A stretch of DNA of 64,000 bases from Cupriavidus basilensis (GTDB lineage: Bacteria > Pseudomonadota > Gammaproteobacteria > Burkholderiales > Burkholderiaceae). The stretch is from positions 1 through 64,000 of the forward strand of contig NZ_BBQM01000012.1 of NCBI RefSeq assembly GCF_000876015.1, in the 5' to 3' direction. The notes under the pieces were generated by a model. It was not told where the DNA came from. It ran no database searches and saw only the letters and a list, made by a program, of their open reading frames with translations. Shown here in pieces: positions 28,094 through 37,236 of the stretch; position 1 is the stretch's first letter; every line of letters begins with the position of its first letter. The translations under genes were made by a program, and so were the position numbers.

Positions 28094-29274
28094 GGCTGGC
28101 CGCCGCGCTCGCGCTGGCCGCGGGCTTGTCCGGTTTGTCCGGCTGCATGGGCGGCATGGGCGAGACCACGCGCGGCACCGGCGACCTGGGCGTGGTGATC
28201 GAGCGCGCCGCCGGCCGCGTGCAGGTGGTGGAGACCACCGGCATGACGCGCCTGGCCACCGTGGCCGGGCTCGGCGACCTGTCGCACGCCAGCGTGGTGT
28301 TCTCGCGCGATGGGCGCTATGCCTATGTCTTCGGCCGCGATGGCGGCCTGTCGCGCGTGGACCTGCTGCGCGCGCGCGTGACGCATCGCGTGATGCAGGC
28401 CGGCAACAGCATCGGCGGCGCCATCCTGCAGGACGGCAGCGTGGTCGCGGCGCAGAACTACGCGCCCGGCGGCATCCGCCTGTTCGATGCCGCCACGCTG
28501 GAGCCGCTGGCCGACATCCCGGCGATCGGCCGCGACGGCCGCCGCTCCAAGGTGGTCGGCCTGGCCGACCTGCCCGGGCGCCGCCTGGCCGCCAGCCTGT
28601 TCGAGTCCGGCGAGATCTGGATCATCGACGCCGCCGATCCGCGGCATCCGCGCATCACCCGGCTCGACGCTGGCCGCGAGCCCTACGACGGGCTGGTCAC
28701 GCCCGATGGCCGCTGGTACGTCGCCGGCCTGTTCGGCGAGGACGGGCTCGCGCTGGTGGATTTGTGGCAGGACCCGCCGGCGTCGCGCAAGGTGCTGGCG
28801 GGCTACGGCCGCGGCGAAACGCGCCTGCCCGTCTACAAGATGCCGCACCTGCGCGGCTGGGCGATGGCGCAGGGCGAGGCCTGGCTGCCGGCGGTGGGCC
28901 GCCACGAAGTGCTGGTGGCCGACGCCGCGCGCGGCTGGCGGGAGAGCGGCCGCGTCGCGCTGGCCGGCCAGCCGGTCTTCGTGATGGCGCGGCCGGACGG
29001 GCGGCAGGTCTGGGTCAATTTCGCCTTTCCCGACAACGACACGGTGCAGGTGATCGACACCGCCACGCGCCAGGTGGTGCGCACCCTCAAGCCGTGCCGG
29101 GGCGTGCTGCACATGGAGTTCACGCCCAAGGGCGAGGCGGTATGGCTGTCATGCCGCGACGAAGACCGCGTCGAGGTCTACGACACCGCGAGCTTCGCCC
29201 GCCTCGCCACGCTGCCGGCCGACAACCCGAGCGGCATTTTCTTCACCGTGCGCGCGCAGCGCTTCGGCATGTAG
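28033..29274 (+). CDS. nirF: NirF, heme d1 biosynthesis protein
   Basis: A 413-residue periplasmic protein that resembles the NirS d1 domain (beta-propeller) but lacks the cytochrome c part. The N-terminus is arginine-rich then hydrophobic and ends in a lipobox LSGC with Cys38, suggesting a lipoprotein. NirF acts late in heme d1 formation, proposed as dihydro-heme d1 dehydrogenase. GAGG is 4 bp ahead of the ATG. The 61 bp overlap with nirC is unusually long for coupled genes. Confidence 0.93.
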   Translation: MADRTTPGGRAARRRFPGPLRLAAALALAAGLSGLSGCMGGMGETTRGTGDLGVVIERAAGRVQVVETTGMTRLATVAGLGDLSHASVVFSRDGRYAYVFGRDGGLSRVDLLRARVTHRVMQAGNSIGGAILQDGSVVAAQNYAPGGIRLFDAATLEPLADIPAIGRDGRRSKVVGLADLPGRRLAASLFESGEIWIIDAADPRHPRITRLDAGREPYDGLVTPDGRWYVAGLFGEDGLALVDLWQDPPASRKVLAGYGRGETRLPVYKMPHLRGWAMAQGEAWLPAVGRHEVLVADAARGWRESGRVALAGQPVFVMARPDGRQVWVNFAFPDNDTVQVIDTATRQVVRTLKPCRGVLHMEFTPKGEAVWLSCRDEDRVEVYDTASFARLATLPADNPSGIFFTVRAQRFGM

Positions 29275-29287
29275 ACCCATACCGACC

Positions 29288-30271
29288 ATGTACGACGAAC
29301 GCCGACTCTATGATGACATCCAGCGCGATTTCCCGCTGCAGCCGCGGCCCTTCCAGTGCGTGGCCCAGGCGCACGGCCTAAGCGAGCAGGCCGTGCTCGG
29401 CCTGCTGGCGCGCGACCTGGGCGCCGGGCGCGTGAGCCGCATCGGCGCGGTCTTCGCGCCCAACACCATCGGCGTGAGCACGCTCGCCGCGCTGAAGGTG
29501 GAGCCCGCCTGGCTGGACCGCGTGGCCGCGCGCGTCAGCGCCAATGCCGCCGTCAGCCACAACTACGCGCGCCACGGGCACGCCTACAACCTGTGGTTCG
29601 TCGCCGGGGCGCGGCACCGCGCCACGCTCGACGCGGCGCTGGCGGCGATCGCCGCCGAAACCGGCCAGCGGCCGCTGGACCTGCCGCTCGAGCGCGAATA
29701 CCACATCGACCTGGGTTTCCCGCTGCGCGGCGCGGCCGCCCGGCCGGCATGGCCGGCCGTCAGGATGCCTTCCCGGCAACAACTGAACGACGACGACTGG
29801 CGCCTGGTGGCGGCGCTGGAAGCGGGCCTGCCGCTGACGCCGCGCCCCTATCACGCGCTGGCGCGGCAATGTGGCCTGCCGCTGGACCGCGTGCTGACGC
29901 GGTTGTCGCAGTGGCATGCCTGCGGCGTCATCCGCCGCTTCGGCGCCATCCTCCATCACCGGCGCTTCGGCTACGACAGCAACGCGATGTGCGTGTGGGA
30001 CGTGCCGGACGGCCGCGTCGACGCGCTGGGCCAGCGCCTGGCGCGGCTCGGCGTGGTCAGCTTGTGCTACCGCCGCCCGCGGCGGCCGCCGCACTGGCCC
30101 TACAACCTGTTCGTCATGGTTCACGCGCGCAGCGAGGACGAGCTGCATGCCGCGCTGGCGCTGTTCGACCAGCAGTGCGGGCTGGCCGCCGCGCCGCGCG
30201 CGGTGCTGCTCGGCAGCCAGTGCTACAAGCAGCGCGGCACGCGCTACGCCGGCGCGCCGGCAAGCCCATGA
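29288..30271 (+). CDS. nirDL: NirDL, fused siroheme decarboxylase subunits
   Basis: A 327-residue fusion of two Lrp/AsnC-like halves. The N-terminal NirD-type half (about 1-160) starts DIQRDFPLQPRPF and has HAYNLWFVAGA. The C-terminal NirL-type half (about 165-327) starts LPLTPRPYHALARQCGL and has PHWPYNLFVMVHARS. With NirG and NirH it decarboxylates siroheme to 12,18-didecarboxysiroheme for heme d1. The D-L fusion occurs in several denitrifiers. The stop overlaps nirG (ATGA). Confidence 0.92.
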   Translation: MYDERRLYDDIQRDFPLQPRPFQCVAQAHGLSEQAVLGLLARDLGAGRVSRIGAVFAPNTIGVSTLAALKVEPAWLDRVAARVSANAAVSHNYARHGHAYNLWFVAGARHRATLDAALAAIAAETGQRPLDLPLEREYHIDLGFPLRGAAARPAWPAVRMPSRQQLNDDDWRLVAALEAGLPLTPRPYHALARQCGLPLDRVLTRLSQWHACGVIRRFGAILHHRRFGYDSNAMCVWDVPDGRVDALGQRLARLGVVSLCYRRPRRPPHWPYNLFVMVHARSEDELHAALALFDQQCGLAAAPRAVLLGSQCYKQRGTRYAGAPASP

Positions 30272-30765
30272 GCGCCGCCCGAACCCGGTCCATCGAGACC
30301 GCACTGGACGCGCCGGCGGCGCTGGACGCGCTCGACCGCCGCATCGTCAACGCCCTGCAGGGCGGCTTTCCGCTCACGCCGCGTCCGTATGCCGACGCCG
30401 CCGCCGCGCTCGGCACCGACGAGGCCACGCTGCTGGCGCGCCTGCGGGCGATGCTGGCGCGCGGCGTGCTGACCCGCTTCGGCCCGCTGTACCAGATCGA
30501 GCGGGCCGGCGGGCGCTTCGTGCTGTGCGCGTGCCACGCGCCGGCCGCGCGCCTGGAAGCCGTGATCGCGGCCATCAACGCGCACCCGGAGGTGGCCCAT
30601 CACTACGCGCGCACCCATCACTTCAACCTGTGGTTCGTGCTGGCGGTCGCGCACCCCGGCGCGGTGGCGCACACGCTCGCGCGCATCGCAGCCAGCGCCG
30701 GGGTGGAGGTGCTGGCGTTTCCCAAGGAGCGGGAGTTCCACGTCCATCTCCATTTGCAGGCATAG
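30268..30765 (+). CDS. nirG: NirG, siroheme decarboxylase subunit
   Basis: A 165-residue Lrp/AsnC-like protein paralogous to the N-terminal half of NirDL: ALQGGFPLTPRPYADAAAAL, a winged HTH, and the HHYARTHHFNLWFVLAVAH core. Part of the siroheme decarboxylase complex of heme d1 synthesis. The start ATG overlaps the nirDL stop by 4 bp. Despite the HTH fold it is an enzyme component, not a regulator, by family knowledge. Confidence 0.9.
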   Translation: MSAARTRSIETALDAPAALDALDRRIVNALQGGFPLTPRPYADAAAALGTDEATLLARLRAMLARGVLTRFGPLYQIERAGGRFVLCACHAPAARLEAVIAAINAHPEVAHHYARTHHFNLWFVLAVAHPGAVAHTLARIAASAGVEVLAFPKEREFHVHLHLQA

Positions 30766-30771
30766 ACATTC

Positions 30772-31320
30772 ATGTACCCCAAGCTTTCCACTTCGTCGCC
30801 GGATCCGGCGCCTGCCGCGGATGCGGCGGATGCCGCCTGGCCCGACGCCACCGACCGCGCGCTGATGCGCGCCACGCAGGCCGGGCTGCCGCTGGTGGCC
30901 GCGCCCTATGCGGCGCTGGGCGCCGCGCTCGGCATCGGCGAGCAGGAGGTCATCGCGCGCTTCGCGGCGATGCAGGCGCGCGGCCTGATGCGCCGGCTGG
31001 GCGCGGTCCCCAACCACTATGCGCTGGGCTGGCGCGCCAACGGCATGACGGTGTGGGACGTGGCCGACGAGCACGTCGAGGCGCTCGGCCGGATGGTCGG
31101 CGCGCTGCCGTTCGTCAGCCACTGCTACCAGCGCCCGCGGCGGCTGCCGCGCTGGCCCTACAACCTGTTCGCCATGATCCACGCCCGCACGCGCGAGCAG
31201 GCCATGCCGCTGGTGGCGCAGATCGGCGCGCTGCTGGGCGACGCCTGCCGGGAGCGCGACGTGCTGTGGTCGACCCGCATCCTCAAGAAAACCGGGCTGC
31301 GCCTGCCGCCAGGAGACTGA
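30772..31320 (+). CDS. nirH: NirH, siroheme decarboxylase subunit
   Basis: A 182-residue Lrp/AsnC-like protein paralogous to the NirL half of NirDL: TQAGLPLVAAPYAALGAALG, VPNHYALGWRANGMTVWDV, and LPRWPYNLFAMIHARTREQA. It forms the siroheme decarboxylase with NirD, NirL and NirG. Gap to nirG is 6 bp and to nirJ 2 bp. The N-terminal 20 residues are Ala/Pro-rich. Confidence 0.9.
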   Translation: MYPKLSTSSPDPAPAADAADAAWPDATDRALMRATQAGLPLVAAPYAALGAALGIGEQEVIARFAAMQARGLMRRLGAVPNHYALGWRANGMTVWDVADEHVEALGRMVGALPFVSHCYQRPRRLPRWPYNLFAMIHARTREQAMPLVAQIGALLGDACRERDVLWSTRILKKTGLRLPPGD

Positions 31321-31322
31321 AC

Positions 31323-32486
31323 ATGTTCCGCCTGTCCCGATTCATGGAAGCCCTGCGCGACGGCGGTCCGGTGCCGGCCCCGCGCCCGCCCGCCGGCCCG
31401 GTGGTGATCTGGAACCTGGTGCGGCGCTGCAACCTCAACTGCAGGCACTGCTACTCGACCTCGGCCGATACCGACTTCAAGGGCGAGCTGACCACGGCGG
31501 AGGCCCTCGCCGTGCTGGCGCAACTGCGGCAGGCGCGCGTGCCGGCGCTGATCCTGTCGGGCGGCGAGCCGCTGCTGCGGCCCGATCTGTACCCGCTGGC
31601 GCGGCGCGCGCGGGCGCTGGGTTTTCATCTGTCGCTGTCGTCCAACGGCACCTTGCTCGATCGCGCGCACGCGGCGCGGCTGGCCGATGCGGGCTTCGGC
31701 TACGTGGGCGTGAGCCTGGACGGGCTCGAAGCCACCCACGATCGCTTCCGGCGCAGCGACGGCGCCTTCGCGCGGGCGCTGGCGGGGCTGCGCGCGGCGC
31801 GCGCGGCCGGCCTGCGCGTGGGCGTGCGCATGACGCTGACCGAGGCCAACGCGGCGGAACTGCCCGCGCTGGTGGCGCTGACGGAGGCCGAGGGCATCGA
31901 CAAGTTCTACCTGTCCCACTTCAACTACGCGGGCCGCGCGCGCGGCCACCAGCGCGACAACGCCCGCCATGCCCACACCCGCGCCGCGCTGGACTGGCTG
32001 TTCGCGCATGTGTGGGAGCGCGCGCGGCAGGGCCGCGCGGGCGATTTCGTCACCGGCAACAACGATGCCGACGGCGTCTACCTGCTGCACTGGATCGCGC
32101 GGCGCCAGCCCGCCCGCGTGGCCGACATGCGGCAGCGCCTGGTGGACTGGGGCGGCAACGCCACCGGCGTGAACGTGGCCAACATCGACAATCTCGGCAA
32201 CGTCCACCCCGACACCATGTGGTGGACGGTGACGCTGGGCAACGTGCGCGAGCGCCCGTTCGGCGCGATCTGGGCCGACCGCAGCCATCCGCTGATGGCC
32301 GGGCTGGCCGCCCGGCCGCGCCCGCTGCAGGGCCGCTGCGCGGTCTGCGCGCAGCGCGCCATCTGCAACGGCAACACCCGCGCGCGCGCCCATGCCGTGA
32401 GCGCGAACGCCTGGGCCGAGGACCCGGGCTGCTACCTGACCGAGGCGGAGATCATGGCGCCGCTGGCCGCGGAGGTGCCGGCATGA
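31323..32486 (+). CDS. nirJ: NirJ, radical SAM heme d1 biosynthesis enzyme
   Basis: A 387-residue radical SAM protein. The cluster motif CNLNCRHC lies near residues 38-45, followed by LILSGGEPLLRPDLYPL and SLDGLEATHDRFRR. A C-terminal SPASM-like cysteine set RCAVCAQRAICNGNTRARA suggests a second Fe-S cluster. NirJ replaces the propionate side chains of didecarboxysiroheme by oxo groups. The stop overlaps nirN (ATGA). Confidence 0.94.
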   Translation: MFRLSRFMEALRDGGPVPAPRPPAGPVVIWNLVRRCNLNCRHCYSTSADTDFKGELTTAEALAVLAQLRQARVPALILSGGEPLLRPDLYPLARRARALGFHLSLSSNGTLLDRAHAARLADAGFGYVGVSLDGLEATHDRFRRSDGAFARALAGLRAARAAGLRVGVRMTLTEANAAELPALVALTEAEGIDKFYLSHFNYAGRARGHQRDNARHAHTRAALDWLFAHVWERARQGRAGDFVTGNNDADGVYLLHWIARRQPARVADMRQRLVDWGGNATGVNVANIDNLGNVHPDTMWWTVTLGNVRERPFGAIWADRSHPLMAGLAARPRPLQGRCAVCAQRAICNGNTRARAHAVSANAWAEDPGCYLTEAEIMAPLAAEVPA

Positions 32487-34036
32487 ACGCCGCCATGCGG
32501 TTGCCGCGCTGGCGGGCGCTGGCCGCCGTGCTGTCTGCCTTGCTGCTGGGCGTGCTGTCTGCCATGCCCCGTGCCGCCGTGGCGGCGGCGCAGGAAACGC
32601 CGGTGCCGCTGGATGCCGCCGCGTTCTACGGCCAGCACTGCGCGGCCTGCCACGGCGCCGCGCGCCTGGGCGGCATGGGCCCGGCGCTGCTGCCGGAGAG
32701 CCTGGAGCGCCTGCGGCCGCAGGAACTGGCGGCGGTATTGCGCGACGGCCGCCCCGCGACCCAGATGGCGGGTTTCGCCGGCCAGCTCGACGCCGCCGGC
32801 ATCGACGCGCTGGCCGCGTGGCTGCGCGCCGCGCCGGCGGCGGCGCCGGACTGGAGCGCGGCCGACATGGCGGCCTCGCGCATCGTCTATCACCCCGCCG
32901 GCAGCCTGCCCGCGCGCCCCGTGTTCAGCGCCGACCCGGCCAACCTGTTCCTGGTGGTGGAGGCCGGCAGCCATCACGTCAGCGTGCTCGACGGCGACAA
33001 GCTCGAGCGCATCTACCGCTTTCGCAGCCGCTTCGCGCTGCACGGCGGCCCCAAGTTCAGCCACGACGGGCGTTACGTGTTCCTCGCCAGCCGCGACGGC
33101 TGGGTCAGCAAGTTCGACCTGTGGAACCTGACGCTCGCCGCCGAGATCCGGGTCGGGCTCAACACCCGCAACCTCGCCGTCAGCGACGACGGCAAATGGG
33201 TGCTGGCCGGCAACACGCTGCCGCAGACGCTGGTGCTGCTGCATGCCGAGGACCTGGCGCCCGCGCGTGTGTACGACGTGCGCGGCGCCGACGGCACGGC
33301 CTCGCGCGTGTCGGCGGTGTACGACGCCGCGCCGCGCGCGAGCTTCATCGTCGCCCTGCGCGACATCCCGGAGGTGTGGGAGATCCCGTATGGCGCCGCG
33401 CCGCCGCGCGGCGATTTCACGCCGCGCGTGATCGCGCTCGACGAAGTGCTCGACGACTTCTTCTTCGACCAGCGCTACCTGCACATACTGGGCGCCTCGC
33501 GCAACGGGCATGGCCAGGTGATCGACCTGGCGCAGGGGCGCAAGGTGGCCGACCTGGCCCTGAGCGGCATGCCGCACCTGGGCAGCGGCATCACGTGGGT
33601 GCGCCGCGGGCGCGAGGTGATGGCCTCGCCCAACCTGAAGCAGGGCCGCATCAGCGTGATCGACATGCAGAGCTGGCAGACCGTCGCCGAGATCGCCACC
33701 AACGGGCCGGGCTTCTTCCTGCGCAGCCACGAGAACACGCCGTATGCCTGGACCGACGCCATGATGAGCCCGCGTCGCGACACGCTGCAGGTGATCGACA
33801 AGGACAGCCTGCGGGTGGTGGCCAGCGTCACGCCCAGCCCGGGCCGCACCGCCGCCCACGTGGAGTTCACGCGGGACGGCCGCTACGCGCTGGTGAGCGT
33901 GATGGAGCAGGACGGCGCCATCGTGGCCTACGACGCGGCCACGCTGCGCGAGGTCGCGCGCATGCCGATGGACAAGCCGGTCGGCAAGTACAACGTCTTC
34001 AACAAGACCACCCGCTCGTCGGGGACCAGTCATTGA
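32483..34036 (+). CDS. nirN: NirN, d1-type c-cytochrome (heme d1 maturation)
   Basis: A 517-residue NirS paralogue. Signal peptide (cleavage near residue 35, AVAAAQ), heme-c motif Cys53-AA-Cys56-His57 and a d1-type propeller. It ends KPVGKYNVFNKTTRSSGTSH, like NirS. NirN is proposed to dehydrogenate dihydro-heme d1 and hand heme d1 to NirS together with NirF. Translation is coupled to nirJ by a 4 bp overlap. Confidence 0.92.
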   Translation: MNAAMRLPRWRALAAVLSALLLGVLSAMPRAAVAAAQETPVPLDAAAFYGQHCAACHGAARLGGMGPALLPESLERLRPQELAAVLRDGRPATQMAGFAGQLDAAGIDALAAWLRAAPAAAPDWSAADMAASRIVYHPAGSLPARPVFSADPANLFLVVEAGSHHVSVLDGDKLERIYRFRSRFALHGGPKFSHDGRYVFLASRDGWVSKFDLWNLTLAAEIRVGLNTRNLAVSDDGKWVLAGNTLPQTLVLLHAEDLAPARVYDVRGADGTASRVSAVYDAAPRASFIVALRDIPEVWEIPYGAAPPRGDFTPRVIALDEVLDDFFFDQRYLHILGASRNGHGQVIDLAQGRKVADLALSGMPHLGSGITWVRRGREVMASPNLKQGRISVIDMQSWQTVAEIATNGPGFFLRSHENTPYAWTDAMMSPRRDTLQVIDKDSLRVVASVTPSPGRTAAHVEFTRDGRYALVSVMEQDGAIVAYDAATLREVARMPMDKPVGKYNVFNKTTRSSGTSH

Positions 34037-34046
34037 GGAGCATGAG

Positions 34047-34814
34047 ATGGACAGGCAACTGAAGCCGGGCAAGGTATGGCTGGTGGGCGCGGGACCCGGC
34101 GATCCGGAACTGGCCACGGTCAAGGCCGCGCGGGTGCTCGGCCAGGTCCAGGTATGGCTGATGGACGACCTGGTGTCGCCCGGCATGCGCCGCTACGCCG
34201 CGCCGGACACGCGCATCATATCGGTGGGCAAGCGCGGCGGGCGCTGCTCGGCGAGCCAGGCCAGCATCCAGGCGCTGACGCTGGCGCACGCGCTGGCCGG
34301 CCGCGACGTGGCCCGCGTCAAGGGCGGCGATCCGCTGCTGTTCGGGCGCGGCGGCGAAGAGGCCGAATTCCTGCGCGCGCACGGCATCGCGGTGGAGGTG
34401 GTCAACGGCGTCAGCAGCGGCATGGCCGCCGCGCAGGCGCTGGGCATCGCGCTGACGCATCGCGCCCACTGCCACGGCGTGACCTTCGTCACCGCGCACA
34501 CCAGCGGCGACGGGCGGCCCGACTGGCGCGCGCTGGCCGCCGGCGGCACCACGCTGGTCATCTACATGGGCATGGGGCGGCTGTGCGCGATCCGCGACGC
34601 CCTGCTGGCCGCGGGCATGCGGCCCGGCATGCCCGCGGCCGTGGTCATGCACGCCAGCAACCCGGGCGAGCGCCGCTGGGCCGGCACGCTGGCCACGCTT
34701 GCCGAAGCGCTCGCGGCGGGGCTGGCCAGCCCGGCGGTGGTCCTGATCGGCGGCGTGGCGGCGCAGGCGCTCCCGGACATGCCATACGCTTGCCCGCGGT
34801 CAATCAACATATAG
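34047..34814 (+). CDS. nirE: NirE, uroporphyrinogen-III C-methyltransferase (SUMT)
   Basis: A 255-residue SUMT. The SAM-binding motif VWLVGAGPGDPELATVKA, VARVKGGDPLLFGRGGEE and VEVVNGVSSGMAAAQALGI are diagnostic. It makes precorrin-2, the first committed intermediate of siroheme and heme d1. Last gene of the nir operon. GAGGAG is 6 bp ahead of the ATG at 34047. The short CobA-like length excludes a CysG fusion. Confidence 0.94.
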   Translation: MDRQLKPGKVWLVGAGPGDPELATVKAARVLGQVQVWLMDDLVSPGMRRYAAPDTRIISVGKRGGRCSASQASIQALTLAHALAGRDVARVKGGDPLLFGRGGEEAEFLRAHGIAVEVVNGVSSGMAAAQALGIALTHRAHCHGVTFVTAHTSGDGRPDWRALAAGGTTLVIYMGMGRLCAIRDALLAAGMRPGMPAAVVMHASNPGERRWAGTLATLAEALAAGLASPAVVLIGGVAAQALPDMPYACPRSINI

Positions 34815-34831
34815 TGTTTCACCGGTACGCT
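34790..34831 (+). promoter_or_regulatory. FNR/DNR box and -10 of the nrdD promoter
   Basis: TTGCCCGCGGTCAA at 34790-34803 (7 of 10 matches) lies over the 3' end of nirE. TACGCT at 34826-34831 is 32 bp away centre to centre and equals the narK1 -10. Predicted start near 34838, leader about 32 nt. Confidence 0.55.
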
Positions 34832-34869
34832 GTGGCCCATATCTAGTATGAATGTTGCCGGGAGAAGAG

Positions 34870-36909
34870 ATGGAGCACCGTACCGAAGAAGCTGCCGTAG
34901 CCGCCGCGGGCGTGCCCGGCGAGGTCGTCAAGCGCAACGGCGAAAGAGCCGCCTTCGCCGTCGAGCGGATCCGGTCCGCGCTGCGCCGCGCCGGCGCCGC
35001 GGCCGGCGAGTTCGGCGACGCGCAGGCGGGCAGCCTCGCCGCGCAGGTATGCCGGGTGCTGGCGCACCGCTGCCAGGGCCGGGCGCCGGACGTCGAGCAG
35101 ATCCAGGACGTGGCCGAGCAGGTGCTGATCGCCGCCGACTACTGCGACACCGCGCGCGCGTTCATCGCCTATCGCGGCCGGCACGCCAGGCTGCGCGAGG
35201 ACCGCAAGACCCTGGTCGACGTGGCGGCTTCGATCAACGAATACCTGAGCAAGGCCGACTGGCGCGTGAACGCCAATGCCAACCAGGGTTATTCGCTGGG
35301 CGGGCTGATCCTCAACGTGGCCGGCAAGGTCACGGCCAACTACTGGCTGTCCCACGTCTACGCGCCGGAGATCGGCGAGGCCCACCGCAACGGCGACATC
35401 CACATCCACGATCTCGACATGCTGAGCGGCTACTGCGCCGGCTGGTCGCTGCGCACGCTGCTGCACGAGGGGTTCAACGGCGTGCCGGGCAAGGTGGAGG
35501 CGGGGCCGCCCAACCACATGTCGTCGGCGGTGGGGCAGATCGTCAATTTCCTCGGCACGCTGCAGAACGAGTGGGCCGGCGCGCAGGCGTTCTCGTCGTT
35601 CGACACCTACATGGCGCCCTTCGTGCGCAAGGACGCCATGTCCTACGCCGAGGTGCGGCAGTGCGTCCAGGAGCTGATCTACAACCTCAACGTGCCTTCG
35701 CGCTGGGGCACGCAGACGCCGTTCACCAACCTCACCTTCGACTGGACCTGCCCGGATGACCTGCGCGAGCAGGTGCCGGTCATCGGCGGGCGCGAGATGC
35801 CGTTCGCCTATGGCGAGCTGCAGCAGGAGATGGACCTCATCAACCGCGCCTACATCGAGGTGATGACGGCGGGCGACGCCAAGGGCAGGGTGTTCACCTT
35901 CCCGATCCCGACCTACAACATCACGCGCGACTTTCCGTGGGAATCGGAGAACGCCGCGCGGCTGTTCGAGATGACGGCCAGGTACGGGCTGCCGTATTTC
36001 CAGAACTTCATCAACTCGGAGCTGGAGCCGAACATGGTGCGCTCCATGTGCTGCCGCCTGCAGCTCGACCTGCGCGAGCTGCTCAAGCGCGGCAACGGCC
36101 TGTTCGGCAGTGCCGAGCAGACCGGCAGCGTCGGCGTGGTGACGGTCAACTGCGCGCGCCTGGGCCACCTGCACGCCGGCGACGAAGCGGCGCTGCTGCG
36201 CGCGCTGGACCGCTTGCTCGAACTGGGCAAGCAGAGCCTGGAGAACAAGCGCAAGCGGATCCAGCAACTGATGGACCAGGGCCTGTTCCCCTACACCAGG
36301 CGCTACCTCGGCACCCTGCGCAATCATTTCTCGACGCTGGGCGTGAACGGCATCAACGAGATGATCCGCAACTTCACCGCGGACCGGCACGACATCACCT
36401 CGGCGTGGGGCGAGGCCTTCGCGCTGCGCCTGCTCGACCACGTGCGCGAGCGCATCGTGGCCTTCCAGCAGGAAACCGGCCATCTCTACAACCTCGAGGC
36501 CACGCCGGCCGAAGGCGCGACCTACCGCTTCGCGCGCGAGGACCGCAAGCGCTGGCCCGGCATCCTCCAGGCCGGCAGCGCGGCGCAGCCCTACTACACC
36601 AATTCGTCGCAGCTGCCGGTCGGCTGGACCGACGACCCGTTCGAGGCGCTGGCGCGGCAGCAGCCCCTGCAGTCGCGCTACACCGGCGGCACCGTGCTGC
36701 ACCTGTACATGGGCGAGCGCCTGTCCAGCGGCGCGGCCTGCCGCGAGCTGGTGCGGCGCGCGCTGACGCGCTTCCGCCTGCCGTACATCACGGTGACGCC
36801 GACGTTCTCGATCTGCCCCACGCACGGCTACCTTGCCGGCGAGCATCCGTTCTGCCCGCGCTGCGACGAAGAGATCCTCGCGCGCAAGCGGGACGCGCTT
36901 GCCGCCTAG
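34870..36909 (+). CDS. nrdD: NrdD, anaerobic ribonucleoside-triphosphate reductase lacking the glycyl-radical segment
   Basis: A 679-residue class III reductase catalytic chain. An ATP-cone (VVKRNGERAAFAVERIRSAL) is followed by the ten-stranded barrel with the active-site Cys region LDMLSGYCAGWSLRTLLHEG and the C-terminal metal-site motif FSICPTHGYLAGEHPFCPRC. The protein then ends (ARKRDALAA). Usual NrdD chains continue for 30-40 residues with a RV-x-GY loop carrying the radical Gly. That loop is encoded by the separate gene at 37033. GGAGAAG precedes the ATG at 34870; an ATG at 34852 is an alternative. It makes dNTPs without O2. Confidence 0.93.
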   Translation: MEHRTEEAAVAAAGVPGEVVKRNGERAAFAVERIRSALRRAGAAAGEFGDAQAGSLAAQVCRVLAHRCQGRAPDVEQIQDVAEQVLIAADYCDTARAFIAYRGRHARLREDRKTLVDVAASINEYLSKADWRVNANANQGYSLGGLILNVAGKVTANYWLSHVYAPEIGEAHRNGDIHIHDLDMLSGYCAGWSLRTLLHEGFNGVPGKVEAGPPNHMSSAVGQIVNFLGTLQNEWAGAQAFSSFDTYMAPFVRKDAMSYAEVRQCVQELIYNLNVPSRWGTQTPFTNLTFDWTCPDDLREQVPVIGGREMPFAYGELQQEMDLINRAYIEVMTAGDAKGRVFTFPIPTYNITRDFPWESENAARLFEMTARYGLPYFQNFINSELEPNMVRSMCCRLQLDLRELLKRGNGLFGSAEQTGSVGVVTVNCARLGHLHAGDEAALLRALDRLLELGKQSLENKRKRIQQLMDQGLFPYTRRYLGTLRNHFSTLGVNGINEMIRNFTADRHDITSAWGEAFALRLLDHVRERIVAFQQETGHLYNLEATPAEGATYRFAREDRKRWPGILQAGSAAQPYYTNSSQLPVGWTDDPFEALARQQPLQSRYTGGTVLHLYMGERLSSGAACRELVRRALTRFRLPYITVTPTFSICPTHGYLAGEHPFCPRCDEEILARKRDALAA

Positions 36910-37032
36910 CCGCCTAGCCGCCTAGCCGGCTGGCCGCACGGCCGGGGGCATGGACGCCGCAATGATGGCGGCATCCCCCCGCGTTTTTTCCCGACCTTTC
37001 CCCCAACCTTTTTTCAACCCGGAGCACGCATC

Positions 37033-37236
37033 ATGACCGACCACGCACGACAATCCGCCACCTCCCTTTCCACCCCGCCGGCCAACGTTGCGCTGCGCGA
37101 CGAGGAGCGCCAGCCCTGCGAGGTCTGGACCCGGGTGATGGGCTACCACCGGCCGGTGGCCAGCTTCAACGCCGGCAAGCAGGGCGAGCACCGCGAGCGC
37201 AGGTTCTTCGCGGAGCCCCATGCGGTTGCCGCCTGA
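37033..37236 (+). CDS. Stand-alone NrdD glycyl-radical domain (67 residues)
   Basis: A 67-residue protein whose C-terminal two thirds (QPCEVWTRVMGYHRPVAS, then FNAGKQGEHRERRFF) is the glycyl-radical loop normally found at the end of NrdD; the radical Gly is the one in RVMGY. It has its own ATG with GGAG 9 bp ahead, 123 bp behind the nrdD stop and in a different frame. This looks like a genuine split gene, not a single frameshift. It overlaps nrdG by 17 bp. By analogy with GrcA (YfiD), which supplies a radical domain in trans to pyruvate formate-lyase, it should be activated by NrdG and dock on NrdD. Confidence 0.85.
   Translation: MTDHARQSATSLSTPPANVALRDEERQPCEVWTRVMGYHRPVASFNAGKQGEHRERRFFAEPHAVAA

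Noticed and set aside
36956..36989. GCCGC/GCGGC stem with a T-run behind nrdD as a terminator
   Set aside because: The stem is only 5 bp and the T-run lies about 10 bp away; it would also separate nrdD from its radical-domain gene.
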